NCBI GenBank assembly: GCA_011009095.1
Contig: VTPC01090904.1
Coordinates: forward strand, 29,379-93,378
Source of the DNA: Ignelater luminosus
Lineage: Eukaryota > Arthropoda > Insecta > Coleoptera > Elateridae
Length of the DNA: 64,000 nucleotides
Direction of reading: 5' to 3'
Shown here: piece after piece, positions 45,524 through 57,199 of the stretch
Numbering within the stretch: position 1 is the stretch's first letter
Layout: each line of letters begins with the position of its first letter
Program-made: the position numbers and the translations under genes
The notes under the pieces: generated by a model
The model's input: only the letters and a program-made list of their open reading frames with translations
Database searches by the model: none
What the model was told of the DNA's origin: nothing

Positions 45524-46469
45524 TCAGTCAATTTTTACAGGTTTGTCACTGACTAGAAACACCAAGACGGTTGTTCTCCAACGGTCTCTTTCTGGAGAGT
45601 TGATATAGTCGTTCGTGCGGTACAAGTTTAATTCCACATAGGTGGGTGTGTAAGTTTCCGGAGCACTTAACTGTGAGTATCCGTCTTCCTGCTGTATCAT
45701 AATAGTCGAGGAGATTTTCCCAATTTGTTGGTTGTATTTCACGATATTTAGCAAGTTTAGATTTTCTGCGCTCAGATGCGTCAATGGTGCGCACACGCCT
45801 ACATTCCCTGTTATAGGGTTTACAAAGGTGTGTGAAGTGGACGTGTTTATATTGTGGGAGCTCGTGGATAGAGATGATGGCGACGTGGAGTCGGATGCAG
45901 GCTGCATATAGGATTTTAAATATTCGTAGATGTGCAGCGTCGGTATATCGAATGGTTTTAGTAGCGAATTTGCATTCTTCTCCAGATGCGCTTGCCAGGT
46001 TTTGAGCGAACTGTGAGATGTGAAGTCGAGGGATGTCGCTGTGGTTAGTTGGGGGGTTGTGATGTTCGCAATCACATCGTCGAAATTTATTGTATGAGTC
46101 TTGTTCCTTATTAGGTCTAATAAGGTCCTGTATAGGCGGAGTATTGCACCATTTTGTCGATTCTACGATGCAATTGTAGTTTTTTTCATTTTCGTCGTCG
46201 GGGGAGGTTTCGGTTCCGCTAGAGCTTGACATTGTAGCTGTTGGCAAAGGTGGCTTAATACGAATGCCGGGGATCTTGGCTATAGCCAGGATCATTTGTA
46301 GCTTCTTGGGACGAGGCACTGTTACTGCACGTAGGTCTGGGTAATATAGGTTCGGGTGTTGCGGGCAGACTGGTCTCGGAGCACAGTAGTTTGTCCATAT
46401 ACGGTTGGTGATTTGTAGCTTTAGCTGATCACTTGCCGAGCACCGACTGGTGCTACCTGCCCAAGTCAA
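45524..46469 (-). pseudogene. Unrecognised long ORF pair on minus strand (single frameshift)
   Basis: One frame is open from 46469 to 45546 (307 codons) and another from 46075 to 45524 (183 codons). The likeliest protein starts in the first frame, with a Ser- and acid-rich part (SSSSGTETSPDDENEKNYN) and PIQDLIRPNKEQDSYNKF, then shifts near 46080 into the second (FDDVIANITTPQLTTATS), continuing with LKTWQAHLEKNANSLLKPFD and VELNLYRTNDYINSPERDRW to SDKPVKID. A start at MSSSSG or further upstream is possible. No zinc knuckle, RT or transposase motif is visible. It may be the ORF1/gag of a LINE or an unidentified element's second protein; a host gene cannot be excluded. Confidence 0.45.
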
Positions 46470-46849
46470 AGTTAAATCATAATTATTCCTGCTGCTGTAG
46501 GCATTGCGCCTTTTCGGCCTGGTGAATAGTAAAAATGGTCTGGATGTGAACGCTGCTGCACACGCGCGCGCTGTCGAGATGGAAATTTTACAATTAAAAC
46601 GCGTCTGACCGGGTTAGGGAGGAAGTGTGGAGGTTCGGCTGATCGACTCCTCGTCGATCCGGTATCCAGTTCTCCCCCGGCATCACCGCCATTGCTGGTG
46701 TAAGGGAACTCACGCGGAGCGCGCCCACTCATGCTACAAGTGCACCGCAACCCACCTCGCGGAAGCGCCCGTCTACTTGGCTTTCGCCAGAGTTACAGCA
46801 GGAATTGGAGGATTGGAGGGTTGTAATGTTTGAAGGTTTGGTGAAAAGT
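46470..46849. other. GC-rich segment between ORF pair and LINE fragment
   Basis: CpG- and CGCG-containing DNA with open frames on both strands (46750-46472 minus, 46627-46833 plus), neither recognised. It could be the untranslated tail of the LINE at 46.85 kb or the leader of the ORF at 46.47 kb. Confidence 0.35.
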
Positions 46850-47430
46850 GTCCCGAGCACCGAGTGTGTTGTAGATTTATCTGAGGGCCAAGGGGATGTT
46901 CTCTAACAGGTCTTGAAAGTCGTCGGGGAGCTCCGGGGCTTGGGCGAGAAGAATGGCTGGAGGGTGTTTGATCTTGCTCTTAGGTTTCGTGGGAATGGGC
47001 AAGAGTGAAGTTCTCAGTGTGTAGAGAGCGACGGTTCGGTTCTGCTCGATGGCCTTCTTCACGAAGCCGCCCCGCAGAAAGTCGAGTCTGGCGTCTATCG
47101 AAGGTATTCCGGCTAGCTCGCAAACTTACCCGGAGGGATAGAAGCGATCCAGTCGAAGTAACCTCCGACACACGGCCCTCTCCTTCCTGCGGAGCAATTT
47201 CACGAATCTGGACGCGGCAGTTCCGAAACAGATGAAAGGGTAGTCCAGGACGGGGCGAACGAAGGTTCTGTATGTATGGACAAGGGTGCGCCGGTGGCAT
47301 CCTCGGATGCTACCGCGAAGAACGGATAACAGAGAGCTGCGCTGCTGGACGATGTCGCAGCATCTCTTGGTTTCCTCGGCCCAGGAAAAGGTCTTCGAAA
47401 ACCCTACCGGTCCACTCCTGCCCACCTTTA
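46850..47430 (-). mobile_element. jockey-like LINE 3' fragment, copy C
   Basis: The minus strand carries the RT C-terminal connection region of a jockey-clade LINE, 5' truncated at about 47.43 kb. It is related to, but clearly a different family from, copies A and B. Confidence 0.78.
46877..47430 (-). pseudogene. LINE RT C-terminal connection region
   Basis: One frame from about 47425 to 47126 reads SWAEETKRCCDIVQQRSSLL and HRRTLVHTYRTFVRPVLDYP then RRKERAVCRRLLRLDRFYPSG with no stop. A shift or two then leads to the tail (KKAIEQNRTVALYTLRTSLL, LAQAPELPDDFQDLLENIPL), ending at the stop near 46877. The equivalent in copy A reads DELKRCLDVVQQRRGLLSR. It is less decayed than most LINE pieces here. 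Confidence 0.83.
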
Positions 47431-47539
47431 TATACGAATGACGCGTGGTGGGAGGTAGAGTGGGGATGTCGTCAGAAGAAGAATTAAATAGAAGAAAAAT
47501 TCTGAGGTGAATGCGTATTTTTATGCTTTTCATGCAGAT

Positions 47540-50500
47540 TAGTTGTTCAATGCTCTTGCCCTTGTGGAACGCCAGTGTGCTGCTGCTGTATTCTACATTG
47601 GTGAAAAGCGTTTGGCATTAGCAAGTAATATTTATAACTGTATTGATTGTATGTAAATTTCACTCTGGTGAAAAGTCTGTTATAATAGTACTGTTTATTA
47701 TCGTATCTGACAGTTTTTCTGCTACTTATTTATGCAGTGCCTGTCTGTATTTCAGTTATGTTATTTAAATTGTATAATCCGTTTGAACACCGTTTTACTT
47801 CAGTAGAAAAAGACTCCATAGTAGAAATCTAATATTTGTCATGTTATTGTAATCTTTCAAATAGTTAAAGTATACACACAGAAAATAAAACACAGCACGC
47901 TCTGATTATTTCGACTTGAATGTCTAAATTTGTGCTAACTTTTTCTCCATCCCCAATTTATCACTGTCTAAATTAATAGAAGATAAGTAGCAGCTTTTAT
48001 TTATCGGTCGACTCTAATAATTGTTAAAGCTTTTATTAAATTGCCTTGCATTATTGAGTGCTGTTATTAAACCCGCACAGTAAATGATTTGGAAAACCAA
48101 ATAAAAAAGAGCTAAAAAAACACGTTAAGCCGCGATAATACATTTTAGGCAATAATTGGTTAAACCGATTTTAGATCATGAAACTGTTTTGAGGTTTATG
48201 AGTACAAACAGTGGGTATATTACTGTAAATAACCGGAAAATAGCAGATTTGTTACCTTTTTTTTACGTTCCTCCCATTCGGATTATTGGTAAATTGGTTT
48301 ACGAAAACAACAGCAGGAGACCCTTTTTTAACTTCGTGATTTCTACACAGAGATCGTAAAGGAATTCTAACTTTTTACTGAAATTACATTTTTTGATATT
48401 AAATAATTTATTTTTTCATTTAAACATCATTCGAATTAAAAAACAGTAAACCTAAAAAAGGCATTTAAATTGAAAAACCCTTTATAAAGTACTGTGTGAT
48501 ATTCAAATTAATTTGAATATCAATTCGTTTCCTTTTTGTTTGCTTTGTAACAAAAGTGTCATTTAAATTCAACAATAGTTTCAAGAAGGACGTTTTCGTT
48601 CTAATAAATGAAACAATTGGACGGAAAATTTCTAAATAAAATGTCAAAATATTTTTTGCAATATGGAACATATGCCCAAGGAAAGAATCTCTTATATTGT
48701 AACCCGCCAATGTTTTCCTACGTGCTTAATAAAATCAGAAGGAAAAAAAACGGAACTTTTTTCATAAGGCTGGTCACATCATTGCGGGTATGTAAATCCA
48801 AGGATTCTATTACATTCGCACCATTTTAATCAACATAAATTTCGTTTATCCCCCGCGTACAAAAAAAAATACCATAATTCTAACGAAGTCGAGTAACTCT
48901 CGGAAAAGGGTAAATGTGCGAGGGAAAATCTTGGCGTGCTTAACGGAAAAGTCTACGAGTTTTCCATTCTCGTAGTCTTGTGCGCCGGCCGGTCTGCTCG
49001 TCGACGACGAGGTGCGCGATAACTCGCGCTCGCTTCCTGCAGTTCGTGAAGTCGCGGTGATTCCAGTTGATATCAAACCGTCGGTGTGTATGTGCGAGTG
49101 TCATTATTGCACCCACCACGACGAGGTTATCGAATCGCGATTTACGTTTTTCTAGATTTTCAAAAGTTTTATTTAAGACTCCCCCCTTCATATTAAGGTT
49201 GGTTAAGTGATTGGTGTGGCAGGTGTCTTCAGAAATTTCGAGGACCACCACGACCGGGATGCTGACGGCAATTTGTTTTTAAAGGTCAGTCGGCTTTTTA
49301 AAAGATCCAATTTTTTTGGCGGGATTTATTATCGGTTAGTCTGTATGTATGTCAGTGGGTGTCGTTCCTACCGGCTACTTTTAGTAAAGAAGGAAAAGGA
49401 AGTGCAGAGACCCCTTCTTCCGCCTGAGAATCCCATTACGTAAAATTGCAGCGTTACTGTTACATTAGCTAACGAGTCAAGAGTTTAGAGTTGTAATTAT
49501 TTGCTCGGTATTTGTCCGCTGGGAAGTTTGGCGAGTTTTTTGCGAGCTCTTGTTGCCTTAACACAGCTCTGGCGGCTTCCTTTTATTCTGCTCTAAATGT
49601 TGTACTTTTTAAGGTCTTGGTATTTTGAACACCGTTATTTAATGTTATGGAGAGAATTTTTAAATTCCTCTTTTTATTTTGATAGAAATCTGTAAAATTA
49701 CAAAAAACAAACAGTTGGTAATAATCTAAATTTTAAATCTCCCGTCTGAAAATAAACATCTCGTGTTGTCCGAAAATTGCCTAAACCCAAATTATTTTCA
49801 CCTAAGTTACTTTTTTGGTTAACGATGAGTAATGAGCCATTTTATTTAAAATGAGCTATTTTTAAATACTTAATCCTCTTTTGTTTTTTAATTGTAACTT
49901 TGCCGCTATTGCTGTTATCAATTATCCAGGTAACACAATGCATTTTGCAACGCTATCAAGGTAAACAAGTTTTAGTTATCTGTCATTAATGTGTGCTTCT
50001 ATTATACTCCATAAACTGAAACTTGTTAAACATTAATTTTTTATTTCCTTTCTGTTTATCGCCAAACATTCTTTAACAACTGTATAAAAATTTATCTTCA
50101 TTTACAAATATTCCAGGTGTTGAAATTTGATCATTTCTTTCTAATTTATTGTATAAAAATATATCTGTTTACAAGCAAGCCAAATACCAGTGGGTGTTTT
50201 TTAATGAGATAAGAATTTATCTTATTTAATAAGAAGCGTGGTTTGGTATTTTAAAAGTATTGAATACACGTACAGAACACAAAAAAAATTGTAAGAGAGA
50301 ATTTGTATTTTTACTGGCCTTTATTTCCTTCGTGTTATTGGAAATCACCTATACAATTCTTATCATAGCCTCAAGCATGAATGGGCATAAGTAGCAACCA
50401 CCAGGAAAAATACAATGCAATATTAAATTTCGGCGTGACAGGAAAAAATAAATTTTAGGTGAAGTTTTCTTCGTGTACTATATTTAAAAATTCCGTAATA

Positions 50501-51895
50501 TTTCTTTCATTCAGCTTTTAAAAGGACTAACGGAAGTTTTCTAATTCGTTTGTTATTATGGTAGGAAACAAAAAGTTTTATTGAAAGATAATGAATGGGA
50601 TGATACGAGATATACCGCTGTTAGTGTATCATCATAATGAATCTTTACAAAGTTGAAGGAACTAATAAAAATAAAATTACTAGGAATAGACCACATATGT
50701 TGAATTTGGGCTAGTTGATTAGTTGCGAAGTTTCTTTTGAGTGTGATAGTTAAAAATCATGGATTATTAATTAATTATAGGTTATATGAAAGAATGACAT
50801 AAAGAGGTTGTCCAAAAATTAGATCTTTAATTAATTATTAGTAACGTAATTAATAATAATTAGAAACAATAATAAAAATGCAAAAAGTCTGCAAGTGCAC
50901 ACTTAATTATCTAAAAATTAAATTTCATTTTGTCTTGATCCGAGTGTCAGTCCAGCATAAAATTTATTCAAACAACCCAGACCTCATGAATAGAAAGAAA
51001 AGAAGGAACTTGATATTTATGATACAATACATTAACATCACTTTTGATGACAAGCACAGGATGCTGCCAAAGGCATATCGGTAGAACCAGAACAGTACAG
51101 TTTTTTTCTTTGATTTTTATTCATTATGGTGTCTTCATATTACGAGTTGCTCAAAAAAAGCTTTTACATGCTTTTTTTTTACAAGAACTAGCTTCTTCTG
51201 GCTTAAGTTTTCGTCTTTCAGATTGCAATTCTGGAGTCTTAAGTTTGTTTTTAATTTTAGTACGAAATCGCACAGAATTATACAAATAAGTACTCAAGTC
51301 TAAATCAATCCACAGTTTGGCAAGGCGGTAACAGATACTCTACCGTATAATTCAAGATTCTAAGTTCTGTCTTTATACTGAGAATGCCCAACCATGGATC
51401 TACATTACGCGTGTACTAACGCTTAAGAGATCGTAAAGTCAAATCGTAAATACAGAGTTTTGCTTCTTAGTAATGTTTAGACTTGAAGGAATATGCAGGT
51501 GTTTTGACATTTATTATGGTCTGGTGTTTGTGACTGGTTTGTGAATTATCTATTTAATAGCCTGTTCTTGTTTTTATTGAAGTCTTTTCTTTTGTTCATT
51601 TTGGTTGCATTGTATTTATGAAGATTTAGTTCGTATCTCCTTTGGTCCTTTAGTTTGGTTTAGGTTAATATCTTTATTTTGACTTTATAATGTTTAGTTT
51701 TCTTTTAAATTTGTCATAGAATAGGCATTTAAACACGAGCAGGCAGGGACATGTTATGAAGCTCAAGAAGGACAATTTGAACATTTCGTTCAAGTAAGTA
51801 CATTTAGAAAATATACTTTGAAAACTAACATAAAATAGTTCTTGCAACACACTTCTACAAAAAATTCTTTTTCTGGTTTTTTTCTCAAAAAAAAA
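47540..51895. other. AT-rich DNA with a CpG-rich island at about 48.93-49.26 kb
   Basis: Mostly featureless AT-rich DNA. At 48930-49260 a short island (GCGCCGGCCGG, CGTCGACGACGAGGTGCGCG) stands out sharply. A minus-strand frame of 103 codons (49251-48940) is rich in Arg and not recognised. This may be a host promoter or first exon. Another moderately GC-rich piece lies at 49.5-49.6 kb. Confidence 0.4.
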
Positions 51896-51900
51896 AAATT

Positions 51901-51918
51901 TGTTGCTTGGAAGCAACA
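51901..51918. repeat. Left subterminal palindrome of piggyBac element
   Basis: TGTTGCTT-GG-AAGCAACA, identical arms to the copy at 53960-53977, which has CA in the centre. Confidence 0.8.
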
Positions 51919-51949
51919 ACGCCAATAAAAACATAAAACGGTTTGAAAA

Positions 51950-53583
51950 ATTATTTATGGAATGAAACAAAACAGTCACGTTTTGGAACAAAACAAAACT
52001 AAATTGCATTTTTGGCAATGTACAGTAGAATATCCATTTTTACAATGCCGACATCGCCCTTTCATAAGTTGGCCAATGCCCAGTCTCATCGTATCTAACG
52101 TCTTGCACTGGTACAGGAATAACGGCTTTCCGCTTTGCTGGCACAATGCTTCCAGAAAGTCTACCTTTGATAGTCGTTACATTTGTTGCCCGAAGAGCCT
52201 CTGCAATGGAGGTACGAAAAAGTTTCAAGCAAGATTTTTTCCTGCCACGCGTTTACAACAGAGAGGTCTCTTACATATCCAAAAATCCTCAGATATCATC
52301 TTTTGGATGTCCTATATACTTTAATAGCGCATATCTGCCAAATCAACATTGCCCATGTGTTACTTATAATGCTGAACGATTCAAGGGCAATTTACATTGA
52401 CTTTTCTTTTCTCTGTTGCATTCCATCTTTTCACAGATCCTAGTGATTCTACACACCTACAAACGAGCTTGCTAGCGTAACCACTTCATTATCTACCTAT
52501 TTTTACAGTTACAAGTTGATTGTCTTGATCATAGCAACAGTCATAGCTTTCTCTTCCTTCTTGTTGTAATACAGAATCGCTCTTCAATGGACAACTGTTG
52601 AGCTTGTTTTTCCGTACAGTACCAATAGAATGACGACTTGTTCGCCAATACCAAATTTCTTTTCTCCCTCACTTAGTTCAGTTATCATGCCCTTTACAAT
52701 ATAAGGTACAAAATCATATATTATTGCTGATACTCCGCAACGTACAAACAGTTTGTAATTCTATTTATGTTGTTTATTTTGGATGTACTGGCGTAAACTA
52801 CTAGATGTTCTACCTTTATAAGGCACAATCATCTCATCAATGGAATGGTGAGTCTCGTAATCCAAATTTCTGCACTGGTCCCGTACAGAATTCAATATGG
52901 AGCAAATTTTACAAAGCCCTGGTTTTCTGCATTGGAGTTTCTGAAATCTTTTTAGACTCATTACGTTAGATACTTTATCGTATCGATAGTGCTAGTTCCA
53001 ATAACCTATACAAGAAGGTAATTCTATGATACCCATTAAAATCAATAAACCTATAAACTTTTCAATCTTTTTATCATTTGTATTTATAGATGTGCCCATG
53101 TACTGTACTGTATATAGGTTAGTTTGTTGAGCGATCAAGGCATCAATCTGTTTTGAAAAGAATTTATAAAAATAGGCAAGAGCAGTGTTATTATTTGTAT
53201 CAAAATAATTATCATCATCAGATACTGTGTTGTTGTTGTTATGAACATCAAATGCAGGGAAATCACGTTTTTGCCACTGAAACGGTTATATTTGAAACGT
53301 AGACAAATGTTGGGTGCGAAGTAGAGTTTATGGTAATAAGTCTTTTGCATCAAAATTATCGTCACTTTCATCAACTACAGTGGCAGAAAATAAGCCTACC
53401 TACTCCGAATGAATCTCTATCGTCTGCTTCCGCGGGAATTTTTATGTTATAAATTTCGGCTTCGTTGTCTGAAAACTCTGATAAATCAGCATCTGATAAA
53501 CTACAATTTTCTGGTGGTAGCATTACTACCTGATGTCCGCGTTTGCCATAGAAAACATTAACATCCATCGTTTTTTCCAACAC
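51950..53583 (-). pseudogene. piggyBac transposase, degraded
   Basis: The N-terminal acidic part (53583-53371) includes QVVMLPPENCSLSDADLSEF, the usual LPP...D-rich stretch. The core shows THHSIDEMIVPYKGR and SLRQYIQNKQHK (about 52765-52860), with the first catalytic aspartate in SIDE. The region of the second is scrambled by stops (about 52500-52750, where FGIGEQVVILLVLYGK is visible). The third lies in MGNVDLADMRYYS (about 52330-52370). The C-terminal end has PVPVQDVRYDETGHWPTYE (52130-52070) and a cysteine-rich zinc domain with CRHCKNGYSTVHCQKCNL (about 51995-52050), typical of piggyBac. Many frameshifts. Confidence 0.88.
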
Positions 53584-53959
53584 GCAAAAGGTTCCATTAC
53601 TGGCAATTGTAGCTCGTAAGCAACACTAATTTGCAAGCAAAATTCAAATGCTAAAGGTATAAATAATTGAGTAATACTGCTATCAACTCACAGAATATAT
53701 ACTTACTTTCAAAATAATTCCAATCCACAACACTTCAAACCATCTGACGAATTGTAAATCAAATGTTGTACACACATACATATATGTACCTAACCTCAGC
53801 AACTCAGAAAGTCGGTTACAGGTAGACACTCTTTGATATTAAGTCATCGAAAAAATTCGTCCAGATTTAATTGTTCGAAATACATGTTGCTCGAGAGCCA
53901 AACTGCTCGCTCAGTGCTGTATAGACTCAAGTAGTTTCATAAAGCTCAATAAAAATTGA

Positions 53960-53977
53960 TGTTGCTTCAAAGCAACA
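53960..53977. repeat. Right subterminal palindrome of piggyBac element
   Basis: TGTTGCTT-CA-AAGCAACA, paired with the left copy. The outward sequence TTGTCAAATGAAGGG, in complement CCCTTCATTTGACAA, has a CCCTT start as expected of a piggyBac terminus. Confidence 0.75.
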
Positions 53978-53978
53978 T

Positions 53979-54652
53979 TGTCAAATGAAGGGCGCGCAAG
54001 TAGTGTATGCCGAAACAATATTGGCAATTAAAAAAATTAAGTCACTCAAAAACTTAATAACCTAATTTAACACCAAGAGTGGTTGATAACAAAAACCAAT
54101 TACGCTTGGTTGTTTTTGATAACGCGTTTTTGACATAACTCAATACATGGCACTAATTTATTCTGTAATTTCTGTATTTCCAAATTTAAAGCCTCCTTGT
54201 AGGGGCATACATGCTTTGGCTTGCAGAAGCGTTGCCAAGTTTAAATTTATGCTTTCCTTTTTGGTTTGGTGTGATGAAACTAAGCTCATTGGGACATTCG
54301 TGTTTCCAATTCTGGCATCTCAAGAGACTGAGGGAGGCTGTCACCTGAAACTTTGTTGACATTTACGAGACATCCAGTATACAGCGTCCGCCAAAAGGCC
54401 CGCACCATATGGGAAAAGTTTTTATTGAATGATTTATGGCAAATTTGTTTTCGCCATCAGGTTTTGCTTGCTTCAGGACCAAAAATGACTTATCTTAGTT
54501 CTTTGAAGATTAAATTCGACATTTTTGGGATGTTATTCTATAAAAGTTCTATAAATATCTCTACATGGTATCGAGACACTATAACTTGATAAATTTCCAA
54601 CTTTTAAAGAAATACCGTTACATCCAAGTAATGTCAAAACACTCCTGTAGCA
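53979..54652. other. AT-rich DNA, nothing recognised
   Basis: No gene or repeat seen; short ORFs (54147-54359, 54353-54589) look random. Confidence 0.5.
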
Positions 54653-54673
54653 ACTTACTTGCTTACTTACTTA
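54653..54673. repeat. Short TTAC/GTAA microsatellite at LINE 3' end
   Basis: ACTTACTTGCTTACTTACTTA on the plus strand. On the minus strand it reads as TAAG repeats directly after the RT tail. RTE LINEs typically end in such short tandem repeats rather than poly-A, so it marks the 3' end. Confidence 0.7.
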
Positions 54674-55310
54674 TCCACTTCCTCGGTTACCATCAGGTGT
54701 CGAGGTAATGTGTTATTTCTTGTAGAAGTTCTTCCATGCCGTTCTGTTTTCCGCTGTCCTTTTAGTTTTCGCCCATGTGGCAACCCGTGACTGGAGCAGC
54801 CTACCAATTGCTGTATTTCATGTTGTCTTGGGTTTCTATTCTTCTCTTCTTATCTAAACTTGACTCTCAAATCGCTCTCACTATTTGCACTAGATGTCTA
54901 CACCACCCTAACTGTCTCTGCTCTATAATTTCAATTAATGGCCCCACTTTTAGCTTTCTCCGTATGTCACTGTTTCTGATTTGTCACTCCTGTGTACCCC
55001 CTCTATGCATCTCAACATTCGCATTTCCGCGGTTTGAATTTTTGATTTCAGTTTCTCGTTCAGAACCCAGGATTCATTCTCATACACTAAATTGGCACTA
55101 ACACTGTCTTGTATATCTTGACTTTTGTGGCTTTCTTAACTTCTTTCTTCTTAAAAAAAGATAATCTCAGTGCTAGAACATTTTAGTTGCATTCTTCAGT
55201 CTGTTGTCTACATCACACTCATCATCTCCTTTACACTCGAACAGTTATCCTAATTATTTCAATAAACTTGTCTGCTTTGCCTTTTGTCCGTTAATATGTA
55301 TGTTTATGCT

Positions 55311-56874
55311 CTAGTATTCTTTTGAGATCACCATTACCTTTATTTTCGTTACGTTTATTTCCATACCGTACTCCTTCATAACAGCATTCCATCTCTGAAT
55401 CGGCTTCTGTAGTTCAATGGCACTTGACGCAAACAGCAGCAGATCGTCTGCGTATAAAAATTCTTTTATCGTTATCTGATGTAACTTTTTCACGCCCACT
55501 TGAAAACCCTTTTTATTTTTGTTCGCATTCCTTGCCATTTGGTCCAAGACCATTATGAAGAGTAGTGGGCTCAAGATCTATATAAATCCCCTTTCTGGGC
55601 AATGTATCAAAGCTTTTTCCACGTCGACTGCACATGTATACTTTATCTTCTTCTATTATTACTCTCTCGCTTATCTGTCGCATACAGAATATCCAGTCTT
55701 GTGTTCCTCGGCCTTGGCGGTAACCAGCTTGATTTTCTTGGATCTTCGATTCTATTTGCAGTCTTATTCTGTTTTCAAGAATTCTGTCATATATTTTTGC
55801 CAATTAACTACATCAAGTACATTTAGTAGGAGAATGCCTCTGTGGTTACTACATGTCGTGTTCTCCCCTTTGTTTGATATTAGTACAATTACTGCAAATC
55901 TCCAATCATTGGGTATATTCTTTTTTTTCCAAACCTTCACTATTAATTCGTGTAATCGCTTAGTTCCTTCCTGTCCCATATATTTAAGCATCTCGGATTG
56001 AATCCCATCTTCTCCTGCGGATTTGCAATTTTTCAGACACCTCAGTGCTTTGATCACTTCCTCATACGTGATATTTTGATTTTCCTCTAGATTGCTGTTT
56101 GCTCTGCAATACTTTATATTGTGCTCCTCACTTATGTTCTCTTGCCCTCCCAGCAATTTATTGAATATTTAAACTATTTCTCTTTGATATCTTCCTGGCT
56201 TGTTAATAGTTTGCCATCCTTATCCTTGATGAAATTGTGTTCTTTTTTGCTGCCTTGGTTTTCCTTAGGCTCTTCAGTGTTCTATATACATTTTTGCGTT
56301 TTCATGTCCTTGCATTTCCATCCTATTTCCAAACTCCTCCCAACTTTTCCGCTTGGCCTCCTTCACTTTTTCTTTTTCTCTCATTGTGTTTTCTTTATAT
56401 ATTTCGTAGTTTCTGTTATTTCTTTTGTGCAGGTAATCTTTCCAACTTTTCGTTTTGTGTTTTGCCAAGTTTTTGATTTCTTCGTTCCACCACCGTGTTA
56501 GTTTCTTTGTATTTGTATATCTAGTCAGCCCACAACCTTTGGCAGCTGCTTCTGTTATCGCCGTTTTGAAATTTTTCCATATATTTTCTACGTCTTTTCT
56601 CACACTCCTAACTTGCCTCTGTGCAAACTGCAGGTCACATTTTTCTTGATATCTTAGTCGCGTTTCTTCGTTTTGTAGTATATGTTGATAAACTCCTTGC
56701 ATATAATCTCACATTTACTGTCTCTAAGTCTGTCTTCATTTTCATTTCAACAAGAAAGTAATCCGATCCTATCTCTGCCCCCCTTCTGACCATTACATCC
56801 TTCACATTTCTTAACATTGTAGTTCTGATCAAAACCAGGTCGATGATCGATTTCTCATTTCTGCTCATCATCAT
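55311..56874 (-). pseudogene. RTE endonuclease end, linker and reverse transcriptase, degraded
   Basis: EKSIIDLVLIRTTMLRNVKD and GAEIGSDYFLVEMKMKTD (56850-56740) are the end of the endonuclease; the SDH motif reads SDY, losing the catalytic His. The linker (56702-56274) is open and charged (TRWWNEEIKNLAKHKTKSW). The RT starts with VIKALRCLKNCKSAGEDGIQ and SEMLKYMGQEGTKRLHELIV, IPNDWRFAVIVLISNKGENT and SNHRGILLLNVL (56060-55810). RILENRIRLQIESKIQENQA and GYRQGRGTQDWIFCMRQISE follow. The first box region reads SRRGKSFDTLPR. LSPLLFIMVLDQMARN comes almost directly afterwards, so about 55 residues are deleted. EFLYADDLLLFASS (about 55430-55470) keeps both catalytic aspartates. Confidence 0.89.
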
Positions 56875-56920
56875 TCTTGTGAACTTGTTGTTGTTGTGCT
56901 ACCACCAGACTGTTTAAGTC

Positions 56921-57199
56921 TCAGGAACTGTAGCACCTATTTAGGTCAAAATTCTAGAAAAGGAAGACGAGGCTTTTGGTAGATTTTTTGCCATATTCAT
57001 TTATAAAAATCAGGGTATGATGACAAATGTGGTACTAATAGAAAGATTAGACCAAAACGACCCCAATGGTGAAGATCACTTAGTCAAAGATTATGAGGAG
57101 TCACAAAATTTAATATGGAAGTCTATGGAAAACCGAACGAAATATCAAATTTAGCCTAACTTTTTTTGTTTTGCGCAGGAAAGTATAAAATCTTCTATA
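56921..57199. other. Unassigned DNA between two LINEs
   Basis: Mixed composition with no ORF or motif recognised. Confidence 0.4.

Larger units (their letters stand above)
51900..53978 (-). mobile_element. piggyBac-type DNA transposon, decayed
   Basis: About 2.1 kb bounded inside each end by an 18-bp palindrome of the form TGTTGCTTNNAAGCAACA (51901-51918 and 53960-53977). Such subterminal palindromes occur in some piggyBac-like elements. The outermost terminal repeats and TTAA target sites are not recognisable; an A-run has replaced the left one. A decayed piggyBac transposase on the minus strand fills the interior. Confidence 0.83.
54653..56920 (-). mobile_element. RTE-type LINE, copy 3 (5' truncated)
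   Basis: The minus strand carries the end of the endonuclease (56.87-56.7 kb), linker (56.7-56.2 kb), RT (56.15-55.3 kb), decayed connection (55.3-54.7 kb) and a TAAG-repeat tail. The 5' truncation lies at about 56.9 kb. The RT has lost a segment between its two catalytic boxes. Confidence 0.87.
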
